A DNA stretch of 64,000 bases from contig OZ025795.1 of the NCBI GenBank assembly GCA_964019425.1, forward strand, positions 248,001 through 312,000. Direction: 5' to 3'. The notes under the pieces were generated by a model that worked only from the letters and a program-made list of their open reading frames with translations, made no database searches and was not told the DNA's origin. This DNA is from Flectonema sp. DT1601. Lineage: Eukaryota; Euglenozoa; Diplonemea; Diplonemida; Diplonemidae. The translations under genes and the position numbers were made by a program. Positions 30,802 through 42,457 of this stretch are shown here, piece after piece; the first letter of the stretch is position 1; each line of letters begins with the position of its first letter.

Positions 30802-32978
30802 AAAGTCAGATGAGTGAATGGCAAACATCTTCCGAGGTTGTCTGGACCCACAAAACATAAAGAAGGTCGTGCAGGGGATTCGACTCGGCTATCCTTCAAC
30901 AACAGGCAGGCAATACGATGAATGGAACAACGACCTCACAACAGCGGGCAACAAAAGGATGAAGACCAGACAATCAGACAGCCCGTCGTTGTTTGTCACC
31001 ACATCTGCACCCAAAGGGAGCAGGTAAGGCATCAGCTTGCAATACGACTTTCTCATCACGTGTCTGAAACTACTTCAAAGGAGATACATCAAGAGATTCT
31101 TGTACACGTGGGTGTGCGTTAATTCCATATCCGGAAGGAACGCGACCGTATTGCGTACTTTCTAAAAAGAGATTGGGAACTTCCTCAACAACAAAAAGGA
31201 TCAGCAGGAAAGCAAGAACACGACAGAAAAAGCAACGCTCAGACACGAAAGCTACGTCAACAAATAGCATTCAGGTGACTCACGGTCTGCAGAACTATGA
31301 GATCGGCTTTCTATCTCGTCAATCATTCGCGTTGCTATTTTCCCCTTTTTTCCAACTCCCACAAAACACAGAAAAGATGTCGCACACACAGAGCTCAGAC
31401 AGCAGGACGGTAGTTGCAGTTTGGTTTCATGAGTAAAGGTTGGAAGCCATCAAATATTATGATAAGGTGATCATCTTCGCTCTGAATGACGGCAACTCAA
31501 ATCAAAGACAGGTTCTGGAAAGGTTCTCAAATCAGACAAAGTAGTAGTAAGAAGTTATCGTCAAATATAATCCGACATATGCTTGTTATGATATGTGATC
31601 ATCATATTACTTTCAGTCAGTTTAAAGTACAGAACCGACACCAGAAGTGACACGAACCACGAAGTCAGCAAGTTTTAAACCTTTTTTCAAGTCACGAGAA
31701 ATCAGAAGCAAGACTGGCGTTGGAAAGGTTGTGTGTGTTATCCATCATGTGAATCATGTGAGAAGTGCTGGTATTCCAAATGCATGAAAGGAATCGAAAA
31801 AGAACAACGCACTCACAACAGCAGGGCAACAAAAGGATCAGCTTGAAGGCCGAAATTACTTGAAATCAATAAAAAGGATTTTCATACGAACGAGATCTAT
31901 TGGGTAATTTCTATATCATCATGAGATATTGTGGAATCAATAACAACACAGAGAGGCAGATCTCAGGCAAAAGTCAGATGAGCGAATGGCAAACATCTTC
32001 CGAGGTTGTCTGGACCCACAAAACATAAAGAAGGTCGTGCAGGGGATTCGACTCGGCTATCCTTCAACAACAGGCAGGCAATACGATGAATGGAACAACG
32101 ACCTCACAACAGCGGGCAACAAAAGGATGAAGACCAGACAATCAGACAGCCCGTCGTTGTTTGTCACCAGATCTGCACCCAAAGGGAGCAGGTAAGGCAT
32201 CAGCTTGCAATACGACTTTCTCATCATGCGTCTGAAATTACTTCAAAGGAGATACATCAAGAGATTCTTGTACACGTGGGTGTGCGTTAATTCCATATCC
32301 GGAAGGAACGCGACCGTATTGCGTACTTTCTAAAAAGAGATTGGGAACTTCTTCAACAACACACAAAAAGGATCAGCAGGGAAGCAGGAACACGGCAGAA
32401 AAAGCAACGCTCAGACACGAAAGCTACGTCAACAAATAGCATTCAGGTGACTCACGGTCTGCAGAACTATGAGATCGGCTTTCTATCTCGTCAATCATTC
32501 GCGTTGCTATTTTCCCCTTTTTTCCAACTCCCACAAAAACACAGAAAAGATGTCGCACACACAGAGCTCAGACAGCAGGACGGTAGTTGCAGTTTGGTTT
32601 CATGAGTAAAGGTTGGAAGCCATCAAATATTATGATAAGGTGATCATCTTCGCTCTGAATGACGACAACTCAAATCAACGAGAAGAAGAAGAAGAGAGAA
32701 CGACAAGGAAGCAAGAAGTCAGCAAGTTTTAAACCTTTTTTCAAGTCACGAGAAATCAGAAGCAAGACTGGCGTTGGAAAGGTTGTGTGTGTTATCCATC
32801 ATGTGAATCATGTGAGAAGTGCTGGTATTCCAAATGCATGAAAGGAATCGAAAAAGAACAACGCACTCACAACAGCAGGGCAACAAAAGGATCAGCTTGA
32901 AGGCCGAAATTACTTGAAATCAATAAAAAGGATTTTCATACGAACGAGATCTATTGGGTAATTTCTATATCATCATGA
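30802..32978 (+). repeat. Satellite array B (about 2.18 kb)
   Basis: Nearly two complete units of the family; the landmark at 30818 recurs at 31986, a period of 1168 bp. The first unit carries the alternative insert AGACAGGTTCTGGAAAGG... (31506-31620) and the second carries the GAGAAGAAGAAGAG insert, showing that the family exists in at least two forms. The left end starts at AAAGTCAGATGAG and the right end stops at CATCATGA, so array ends do not coincide with those of A or C. Confidence 0.92.
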
Positions 32979-33002
32979 AAAGGGTGAACCACAAGCACAA
33001 CA

Positions 33003-34409
33003 TTAGAAGCAGAAGAAAGAATAATTACAAACCGTTAGGACAGATCGATGGTCGTTTTCGAGAAGAGAAATAATCTTTTTCTTGTGAATGTCGATGAAGT
33101 ATGAATAAGAGTGAATTAGTTCTCGTTGTTTACCACAATTTGAGTCGATAACTGACTCTATTGCTTTGATTCGAAGAAAGAGACCATCAAAAAGATTAAG
33201 TCGAGTAAAGCCACTATGCCACTGGTTGTACTCAGTGCCGACACTCGATGATAGAACCCCATCAGTAGAGTCATCATAAGGAACGGGTAATGCTTCATTA
33301 ATCTGACCTATACCTGGGTAACCAGTCTCACTGGGATAGACGAGTTTATTAACTATTTTATCGCCTCTAAGAGGCTGACTGTTCGCATTTTCAATGATTC
33401 CACCATCTGACCACACTGGTAAGGCTCCTTTCTGAACGATCGTGTGACTTTGAAACTGCTTTAAATCCTTCGTAAGATCTTTCAACTCACTTTTTTCAAC
33501 GAAATCCAAAAAAGATTTTATCGCACGTTTAGCAACAACTCCGTCCTTTGAGCGCTTTTTCCGCTCCTTTCTAGTAGAAGAAGGTCCACTACCGACATTT
33601 AATCCTTTCTTACCCTTTGGGAGATTCCACTCCGCCAATGACCTATAGAGTTCTATGCTTTGATTTATAGAAGGTGGGCAGACGTTTAGTTTACCCAGAC
33701 CTTCAGCTATTAATTTACTGTCACCATCTTGATTTTGAACAAGTCTCTTGGCTGATTCTACGACATGGTCTCGATTTGCTGGTCCGAAAACCAGTTTTGC
33801 AAGTTCCAGAGGTGCTAAACAGGAATGAAAATAAGCCATCGTTAAAGCTTCATCCTCAGGTAGGGCTGAGCGTCGGATTGACTCACGGAGATAGTCAGCC
33901 GCCTGTGTTGTTTTTTTTTGTTATGGAAATAATAAACCTCACTAGGCGTTAAAGGTACATACCAACTCATACTTGCCAAGCTCTGTGTAACACCTTCCAA
34001 CATGATAACGTGTCTCAGCTGTGTCAAGAAGCTGATCAGCTTTAAGAAAAGCATTCAATGCTTCTTTCCAATCGTTTAGATGCCTCGATAATATTTCACC
34101 CAATCTTAAGCTAGCTCTTCCAGCCTCGAGTGGAGAACCTGTCAAGTTTCCAACAGCTTGAAGTAATTGAACTGCCTCAATCACTACAGGTTCTTCAGCA
34201 GCTGGGATAAAAACACCACTTTGTACAGTTTTATCTATATATTGTTTAAACATCTCTTGAGCTACAAACCCTCCAAATCCACCCAATGCTTCTTGATTAA
34301 CAACTGTTACCATTGGTGAGAAATCTAATACTAATAATCCAACAATCACTACTATTGTTGGAAGCCATCCTCCTTTCTGTGGCTTTCCCTCAGGCGGGAG
34401 AGGGACCAT
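33003..34409 (-). CDS. Unrecognised membrane-anchored TPR-like protein, 3' end uncertain
   Basis: Exon 1 is 34409-33963 and exon 2 starts at 33902 (phase 0, GTATGT ... AACACAG). The N-terminus has a hydrophobic span (WLPTIVVIVGLLVLDF, about residues 15-30) that could be a signal anchor. Helical repeats reminiscent of TPRs follow (ASLRLGEILSRHLNDWKEALNAF, QLLDTAETRYHVGRCYTELGKYEL across the intron). Exon 2 has a basic patch (STRKERKKRSKD). The frame runs to a stop at 33003, but the last nine residues (VCNYSFFCF) look like intron translated through. A GTTTGT donor at 33032 would end the exon earlier, and the next exon would then have to lie beyond satellite array B. The protein may therefore be longer, or its end may have been lost to the array. 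No family recognised. Confidence 0.6.
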
Positions 34410-34488
34410 ATTGTCGCTCGCCTGGTAATCGAAATAATGCCTTGCAAAGTTATATTACTTTACTTCTCTAAAATTAACTTTAACATCT

Positions 34489-37430
34489 CCAAAGGGAGCA
34501 GGTAAGGCATCAGCTTGCAATAGACTTTCTCATCATGTGTCTGAAATTACTTCAAAAGGAGATACATCAAGAGATTCTTGTACACGTGGGTGTGCGTTAA
34601 TTCCATATCCGGAAGGAACGCGACCGTATTGCGTACTTTCTAAAAAGAGATTGGGAACTTCCTCAACAACAAAAAGGATCAGCAGGGAAGCAGGAACACG
34701 ACAGACAAAGCAACGCTCAGACACGAAAGCTACGTCAACAAATAGCATTCAGGTGACTCACGGTCTGCAGAACTATGAGATCGGCTTCCTATCTCGTCAA
34801 TCATTCGCGTTGCTATTTTCCTCCTTTTTTCCAACTCCCACAAAACACAGAAAAGATGTCGCACACACAGAGCTCAGACAGCAGGACGGTAGTTGCAGTT
34901 TGGTTTCATGAGTAAAGGTTGGAAGCCATCAAATATTATGATAAGGTGATCATCTTCGCTCTGAATGACGACAACTCAAATCAACGAGAAGAAGAAGAAG
35001 AGAGAACGACAAGGAAGCAAGAAGTCAGCAAGTTTTAAACCTTTTTTCAAGTCACGAGAAATCAGAAGCAAGACTGGCGTTGGAAAGGTTGTGTGTGTTA
35101 TCCATCATGTGAATCATGTGAGAAGTGCTGGTATTCCAAATGCATGAAAGGAATCGAAAAAGAACAACGCACTCACAACAGCAGGGCAACAAAAGGATCA
35201 GCTTGAAGGCCGAAATTACTTGAAATCAATAAAAAAGATTTTCATACGAACGAGATCTATTGGGTAATTTCTATATCATCATGAGATATTGTGGAATCAA
35301 TAACAACACAGAGAGGCGGATCTCAGGCAAAGTCAGATGAGCGAATGGCAAACATCTTCCGAGGTTGTCTGGACCCACAAAACATAAAGAAGGTCGTGCA
35401 GGGGATTCGACTCGGCTATCCTTCAACAACAGGCAGGCAATACGATGAATGGAACAACGCACTCACAACAGCGGGCAACAAAAGGATGAAGACCAGACAA
35501 TCAGACAGCCCGTCGTTGTTTGTCACCAGATCTGCACCCAAAGGGAGCAGGTAAGGCATCAGCTTGCAATACGACTTTCTCATCATGTGTCTGAAATTAC
35601 TTCAAAGGAGATACATCAAGAGATTCTTGTACACGTGGGTGTGCGTTAATTCCATATCCGGAAGGAACGCGACCGTATTGCGTACTTTCTAAAAAGAGAT
35701 TGGGAACTTCCTCAACAACAAAAAGGATCAGCAGGGAAGCAAGAACACGACAGAAAAAGCAACGCTCAGACACGAAAGCTACGTCAACAAATAGCATTCA
35801 GGTGACTCACGGTCTGCAGAACTATGAGATCGGCTTTCTATCTCGTCAATCATTCGCGTTGCTATTTTCCTCCTTTTTTCCAACTCCCACAAAACACAGA
35901 AAAGATGTCGCACACAGAGCTCAGACAGCAGGACGGTAGTTGCAGTTTGGTTTCATGAGTAAAGGTTGGAAGCCATCAAATACTATGATAAGGTGATCAT
36001 CTTCGCTCTGAATGACGACAATTCAAATCAAAGACAGGTTCTGGAAAGGTTCTCAAATCAGACAAAGTAGTAGTAAGAAGTTATCGTCAAATATAATCCG
36101 ACATATGCTTGTTATGATATGTGATCATCATATTACTTTAGACAGTCAGTTTCAGAGAAAGCAACGCTCAGACACGAAAGCTACGTCAACAAATAGCATT
36201 CAGGTGACTCACGGTCTGCAGAACTATGAGATCGGCTTTCTATCTCGTCAATCATTCGCGTTGCTGTTTTCCCTTTTTTTCCAACTCCCACAAACACAGA
36301 AAAGATGTCGCATACACAGAGCTCAGACAGCAGGACGGTAGTTGCAGTTTGGTTTCATGAGTAAAGGTTGGAAGCCATCAAATATTATGATAAGGTGATC
36401 ATCTTCGCTCTGAATGACGACAACTCAAATCAACGAGAAGAAGAAGAAGAAGAAGAGAGAACGACAAGGAAGCAAGAAGTCAGCAAGTTTTAAACCTTTT
36501 TTCAAGTCACGAGAAATCAGAAGCAAGACTGGCGTTGGAAAGGTTGTGTGTGTTATCCATCATGTGAATCATGTGAGAAGTGCTGGTATTCCAAATGCAT
36601 GAAAGGAATCGAAAAAGAACAACGCACTCACAACAGCAGGGCAACAAAAGGATCAGCTTGAAGGCCGAAATTACTTGAAATCAATAAAAAGGATTTTCAT
36701 ACGAACGAGATCTATTGGGTAATTTCTATATCATCATGAGATATTGTGGAATCAATAACAACACAGAGAGGCGGATCTCAGGCAAAGTCAGATGAGCGAA
36801 TGGCAAACATCTTCCGAGGTTGTCTGGACCCACAAAACATAAAGAAGGTCGTGCAGGGGATTCGACTCGGCTATCCTTCAACAACAGGCAGGCAATACGA
36901 TGAATGGAACAACGACCTCACAACAGCGGGCAACAAAAGGATGAAGACCAGACAATCAGACAGCCCGTCGTTGTTTGTCACCAGATCTGCACCCAAAGGG
37001 AGCAGGTAAGGCATCAGCTTGCAATACGACTTTCTCATCACGTGTCTGAAATTACTTCAAAGGAGATACATCAAGAGATTCTTGTACACGTGGGTGTGCG
37101 TTAATTCCATATCCGGAAGGAACGCGACCGTATTGCGTACTTTCTAAAAAGAGATTGGGAACTTCCTCAACAACAAAAAGGATCAGCAGGGAAGCAGGAA
37201 CACGACAGAAAAAGCAACGCTCAGACACGAAAGCTACGTCAACAAATAGCATTCAGGTGACTCACGGTCTGCAGAACTATGAGATCGGCTTTCTATCTCG
37301 TCAATCATTCGCGTTGCTATTTTCCTCCTTTTTTCCAACTCCCACAAAACACAGAAAAGATGTCGCACACACAGAGCTCAGACAGCAGGACGGTGCAATC
37401 TTCGCTCCGAATGACGACAACTCAAATCAA
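34489..37430 (+). repeat. Satellite array C (about 2.94 kb)
   Basis: Starts mid-unit at CCAAAGGGAGCAGG and contains two landmark repeats 1455 bp apart (35345 and 36800); the extra 287 bp relative to array B comes from an internal duplication of the GTGACTCACGG block together with the alternative insert. A (GAA)n stretch inside the unit varies from about three to six triplets between copies. The right end carries a shortened final unit. Same plus orientation as A and B. Confidence 0.92.
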
Positions 37431-37709
37431 GGCCTAACCTCATAAGTACTCACCTGTGAAAATAAGTAACATTACTCGAAAGCACACGTTAAAGATATCG
37501 AGGAGGACTCAGCTGCTCAAGTTGATAAATCGACTTCGTCTTTTATTGAGATACGTCGACAACGATAACCTATCAGAATTATAAAAGTGAAGTAGCTCTA
37601 CTCCTTTAAAGCGAATACGCTTTAAATAAAGGCTGCAACAACTCACAGTTGGTGTCTACTGTAGCAGCAGATCGATTGATTTTAACGAAGAGTTTGAGTT
37701 TAGATTCGA

Positions 37710-38687
37710 CTAAATCCTCTTCCAAAGAGAACGGCTGTTTAGTACCGCCCTACCTCCCTGAGCGTTTACAGCTCTATTAGGATTGCGAGAGTTGAGAACT
37801 GAATCGTCTGGTTTGTATTTCATATGCTTGTCCATCTCTTTCTGAAGCATGCCAGGCTGCGTACCGAAATCACTGTAGTACCACGCACGTGCCCCCCAGG
37901 AACTGGAATCCCAGTTGACATCTGATGTCAGAGTGTCGGGAGAAATGTGAACATTTTTCCTTAACGTATAGCAACCCGGTAACGAATATATTCTCTCGTT
38001 CCTTTCTGTTGTTAAAACTCCTCTTCGATTTTTAAGAATTGTAACCCTCCTGCGTTCTTCTTGACTGCTAATCTGTCGACATAATAATTCAACGTGTGTG
38101 AATAGGGCTCCGTATTTATCAAAAAGTTGTCCGGTTTTGTAACCGTTTTCATCATTCTCGAGAAACTTTAAAAATGACCCAACGGTCTTATGTTTTGCAG
38201 ACAAGCCGTGTATTATTCTAGTTACGGCATTGTAATCATCAAAACGAATACGGCCTTTTATTATTGGTTGGATATCTAGTACTCGGGTTGCTTTTCCCAT
38301 TTGAAAATCTGTTGTTACGGAGTACGGGTTTTCATGTAGCATAGGCATGTCGTCACGTTTTCGGTGTTTAGATATACGCTGTTGTCTTTCGTCGTGGGAT
38401 GCTTTTTCTAATATCTTTTTTTCAAAAAAAGTTCCTAGATTTGGAACATTAACCCACAGGTGTTCTTTTTGAAGTGATTTGGATAAATTATAAACGTCTT
38501 TCATCAACGGCATGATTTGTCTTGTTTTTAATACATCACGACCTGCGAGCAGCTCTGCTGTAGCTTTTCTGTGTCTGTCACCCGTATACCAATTACGTTC
38601 GACCCTTGACTTCAGAAGCCCTATTCTGTTGTATCTCTCACGAACAAGGTTCATCACTCTCTTCTTTAATACGCTTTTTTTCGCCAT
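37710..38687 (-). CDS. Unrecognised basic protein (325 aa)
   Basis: Single exon. The ATG (MAKKSVLKKRV) follows directly on a long A run; the frame open upstream of it is homopolymer and has only a GTG start. The protein is rich in Lys, Arg, Tyr and Trp throughout (VERNWYTGDRHRKATAELL, SSSWGARAWYYSDFG) without a clear coiled coil, signal peptide or membrane span. The HENPYSVTTDF and NRAVNAQGGRAVLNSRS segments look like the short linear motifs of ciliary microtubule-associated proteins, but that is an impression, not a match. The gene's 3' end lies 280 bases from satellite array C. I assign no function. Confidence 0.6.
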   Translation of the reverse strand: MAKKSVLKKRVMNLVRERYNRIGLLKSRVERNWYTGDRHRKATAELLAGRDVLKTRQIMPLMKDVYNLSKSLQKEHLWVNVPNLGTFFEKKILEKASHDERQQRISKHRKRDDMPMLHENPYSVTTDFQMGKATRVLDIQPIIKGRIRFDDYNAVTRIIHGLSAKHKTVGSFLKFLENDENGYKTGQLFDKYGALFTHVELLCRQISSQEERRRVTILKNRRGVLTTERNERIYSLPGCYTLRKNVHISPDTLTSDVNWDSSSWGARAWYYSDFGTQPGMLQKEMDKHMKYKPDDSVLNSRNPNRAVNAQGGRAVLNSRSLWKRI

Positions 38688-39574
38688 TTTTTTTTTTTTT
38701 TTTTTAAAAAGATGATTTGCCTTTTTCCTCTGGCAGTCTGTCGAGAGGAATATAATAACCAAAACAGATAGATCCATAATATTTATTAGCACCTTTTTTT
38801 TTTTTTTTTATATTCCCAAGTACTAAAAGTCGGTTCGCTCGATATATGAATTCGATTTTTTTGCTGCCGTTGTTTACTTTGGTGACATTTATAATAAAAC
38901 AATTTCGGAGAGTTTCAAACAGATCCTTTTCAGGAATGCTGAACCTACCTTAAAATTAATATATTTTAAATCGAAAATCGAAGTCTAGAATACATCATTT
39001 TGTTTGTTTGTTCGTTTTTTTTTTCTACTTTTATGTTTAATACCATCTCAACATTTACGTCTCATAAAGAGCATCTTAACAAGACGGATATCAAAGTTCT
39101 TTAACTTTTTTGGGGAAAAACTATAATTCCACAAAAAAGTTTCTGCAATGTCCGATCTCAATACAAAAGTTTCCGAAAAGGATGGACACACTAAAGTTTC
39201 CGAAATAATCCATTTTTTGGAAACTTTTTTGTGTGGAGCTGTCCATTTCAAAAACTTTTGTGTTGAGATCGGGTTTTCCCAACTTTTGTTTATTGATACT
39301 AAAAGGTTTATCGTGAATTCTCAATACAGTTTGAGACCATTTTGCTTTTCCTCTTTTAAAAAAAAAAGTCTGCCTTAAATTCGGCAAGTTCGATTCCGGG
39401 TGGCGGATTTTTTAACCACAGGTCACAAGGACTTTTTTTGTACTAATTGCGTCTCAATCGGATCGTACAGAAGTACGGCCGTATGAATGGGGGTTTGTGT
39501 GAGGATGAATTGGGAAGAAATAATAATAACAGAAACTACAGAAAAAGAAATGATCACAAAACTGTTTGTCCTAT
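38688..39574. other. Spacer with a foldback element
   Basis: T runs at about 38687-38705 and 38792-38807, then the foldback at 39130-39295 (listed separately) and a GTTCGATTCC motif near 39388 that resembles a tRNA T-loop but belongs to no complete tRNA. No convincing gene. Confidence 0.5.
39130..39295. repeat. Foldback (long imperfect hairpin) element
   Basis: Three AAAGTTTC-type motifs in the left half (about 39137, 39166 and 39193) are answered by three inverted copies in the right half (about 39219, 39251 and 39280). The best arms are CCGATCTCAATACAAAAGTT (39152-39171) against its reverse complement at 39253-39272 (one mismatch, a G:T pair in RNA), with AAAGTTTCC/GGAAACTTT near the loop. 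A transcript of either strand would fold into a hairpin of ~60 bp with small bulges. It may be a miniature element or a source of double-stranded RNA. Confidence 0.6.
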
Positions 39575-40658
39575 CTAATCAACAGGACGAGGAGGAATAG
39601 GAAATCGAATGTCACTGAGACTGCGAGCACCATGATGAAGATCAAGAGTTGCTCCGTATAAATCAACAAGAGAAGGTACTTGTGATTCTCTGGAACCTTC
39701 TTGTTGACGTAGTAGTTGTGTTCCTCTCATTGTAGCTGATTTGATTTGTTTTTTAGGACGAAGTTTTATAAAGTGCGGTTGCATATAATGACCTATTCCA
39801 GGTTTAGCTAACAACTCCATCTTATGAGCGTGAGTCATATCCCTGTCGATGTTACTGAAACGTTGATGAGTTCGAGCCGTATTATTTCTGGAGATTCTGT
39901 TTGCTATCGATAAAGCATTCTTCATTTGCGTTTCAGCAAATTTTGATTCCCGTTCATGTTTATTCTTCATTCTCGTTGTGAATAACTCTAAACGCTGTTG
40001 TCGATTCTTTTCCATTTGCTCTAATTCTTGTTTCTCAAATAAAGTTATCTTACGTTGGCACATCTTTGATTCTCTGTAGCAGTGGCTTGCGGCCAGTTTC
40101 TCTTCAGCTTGTTGCAGGTCGCGTACACGACTGGAAAAGCTGTTTTTTTTTTTTTTTGTTGCAGTAGTAAGATCTTTTTATTTTAACAAGATGGTTACAC
40201 ACATTACTACTCTACTCTCTTTCTTTAGAATATCTTGTTGTTTATCAATTGTATCTTGAGCATGTCTCTCAGAGACGGCTTGCAGCTTCGTTTCCCAAGT
40301 GCTGGTGATTTCACGAGCATTAATTCTCGCTGCGTTCCTCGCTTTTTCCAATTGTTTTTCTTCAGCTAACCGCAAGACTCTGCGTTCGTAATTTTGTCTT
40401 GAAAACTCATCTCTCTCTTTCAGGCTGCGGAGAGTCTTTGCTTCGTTAGCAAGACGAGTAGTGACTTCTTCAGCATCGTCGTATTTCTTTTGCTCAACTT
40501 TCTGAATTGTTTTTTGTTCGTTTTTTCTCTCCCCATCTTTTGATTATTTATTTTTAAACAAAACATACCTGCTGGCGCAATGCCATGAGTTGCTTTACAG
40601 TGTGAGTATATTCGTCATCTTGTGGTCCCAACTTCCTCCTACTTAGTGGGTCCACCAT
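39575..40658 (-). CDS. Coiled-coil protein, probably cytoskeletal (317 aa)
   Basis: Three exons: 40658-40569, 40501-40203 and 40139-39575, summing to 318 codons. The middle junction uses a GTGTGT donor in phase 2 and is the least certain. Most of residues 30-210 is charged helix rich in Glu, Lys, Arg and Gln (LRLAEEKQLEKARNAARI, QELEQMEKNRQQRLELF), without signal peptide or membrane span. The C-terminal 100 residues are less helical and end IRFPIPPRPVD. Similar helices occur in axonemal microtubule-binding proteins, and two other gene families in this window are ciliary, so a flagellar role is possible but not shown. I recognise no named family. Confidence 0.65.
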
Positions 40659-41110
40659 TAGGAGGTATCCTGGTTGAGAGAAAGTAGTACTTTATGTATT
40701 ATGGAATTTTTTATTTTTAAAAAAAAAAAGATAATAATGAAATTAAATTAAGTGAAATAGAACATCTAATGTAATGAAAAAGAAATGAAAAAAAATATCT
40801 AACGAGACAAAAATGAAATTGACAATAAAAAAAACCTAACGCCTACAACGGAAGGGGAGAGGTAGTAAGTGATGTATTACAGGAACATTCGTCGACCAGA
40901 ACCAAGATTTCAAATCTTGATGCGGTCCCGATTGTATAACCGAATTTGATACAAAAAAAAAAAAAAAAAAAAAAATAGCTCTAATTTAGATGTTTATGGG
41001 CGCCTTTCAATAATTCCGTTTTCTCAACTCGCTGTGAGGAATCGCAGACATCCGAGATCGTCTGAAGGTTTCAAAAAAAAGAAAAGAAAAAAAAATAACC
41101 AACATCTCCT
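40659..41110. other. Spacer between the coiled-coil and kinase genes
   Basis: A/T runs near 40720-40732, 40790-40800 and 40956-40976. Contains the 5' flank of the coiled-coil gene and the 3' flank of the kinase gene. Nothing else seen. Confidence 0.5.
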
Positions 41111-42173
41111 TTATGGTGCTGGACACAGTGAAGGTCTTGCTGGAGCCTCATACATGTTTGGATGATACATATTAAGAAATGGATGAGATGCTACTTGCTC
41201 CATGTCCATTCTGTCTGGTTCATTTTTATTTAAAGTTGAGAGTAAGAAGTCTTTGCACTCTCGAGTAAAGTGATTTGGAATTCTCAAATCAGCCTGTTGG
41301 TTTGTTAAGTTGAATTAAAAAAAATCGTTCATCAAATTTGAAAAAAAAAAAAAAAAAAAAAAATACAAACATGAGCAATTGCATCGTAAATGTCTTCCAA
41401 AACTTCAAAGTTTGAGAATGGTGCGGTTCCGACTAACATTTCGTATGTCATAATCCCGAGAGCCCAAACATCAGCTTTTTGATCGACGCCTTCTTTGTTT
41501 ACAACTTCAGGTGCTAAGTAGTCGACAGTACCACATAGAGTTGCTCTACGGTCGGTTGGCCTTGCTAATTGTCCTACAGAACCAAAGTCAGCTAGTCGTA
41601 AATTACCATCTGAACCAATGAGACAATTCTCTAACTTAACATCTCTATGAATCCAAACTGGCTGATGGCAATGTAAATAAGCCAAAGCTAATGCAGCCTG
41701 TTTGATATAATAAGAGACATCTGATTCAGAAAGTTTTCCAAGAAATCCGTTGAAATATTTCAACAGGTCTCCCTGTTCACAATACTCTAAAATTAAATAT
41801 TTGTGATCCACGTCCTCGAATACGTCATAAAGCCTGTTTTTTTTGGTTGTGTGGGTTTGTTGTTTTTTTTTATGAATAAATATGTTTACTGAGTGAGTAC
41901 ATACTGAACGATAAAAGGATGGTCAAGGTTTTTATGACATTGAACTTCTGTTTCCCACGATCTACGAACAACCATGTTACCTGCTGCAGCTTTCTTATTC
42001 AAAGCCTTCACCGCAACTACCATTCCTGTTTTCTTCTCCTTCGCCATGTAAACTTGTGCGAAATGTGTTTCTCCTATTTTCTTTATTAATTCTAATTGTG
42101 CTAAATTTCTAATCCGAGGGATCTTCTCTGGTTCTGAGTCCCAAAAATGTCTGGTTGCGGATGTTGTTGTCAT
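41111..42173 (-). CDS. Aurora-like serine/threonine protein kinase (304 aa)
   Basis: Three exons: 42173-41905, 41833-41371 and 41293-41111, summing to 305 codons. Catalytic features are present: VAVKAL with K56, HRDVKLEN with D154, DFG at 172-174, and an activation-loop end RRATLCGTVDYLAPE that is Aurora-like (RxTLCGTxDYLPPE), including the activating Thr. The glycine loop reads IGETHFAQVY, which keeps only the first Gly of GxGxxG. This could lower ATP affinity or mark a divergent subgroup. The length and short N-terminus (25 residues) fit Aurora/AGC-like minimal kinases. No A-box or D-box-like degradation motif is seen. Aurora itself, a NEK or a PLK-like relative remain alternatives. A mitotic or ciliary role is inference. 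Confidence 0.8.
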
Positions 42174-42457
42174 TTTAGTTCGTTCTTTTTGTTTGTTTTT
42201 TTACCTCACCCCTCTAAAGGAATTATGAAGAATTGGTTGGAGAAAGAAAAAAAGAAGAAAAAAAAACATCATAAGCAACTCAACTAAACATCTGTGGTAT
42301 GCATCTGGTAGTGAAATTAATTACGGAAAATAAAGAACATAAATAACTCAAAACCCCTTTTTTTGTGATCGATTGCCTCAACGAATTTGATAATCGGAGA
42401 CAAAGACTAAGATAGTTTTTGTGAATTTAATATAAAAGTGTGATAACAATAACTTCA

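Noticed and set aside
39368-39408. tRNA-like piece: GTTCGATTCC T-loop motif, a 7-bp GTCTGCC/GGCGGAT closing stem and a T6 run
   Set aside because: Only 27 bases lie between the stem halves; there is no anticodon or D-arm, so it cannot be a complete tRNA.
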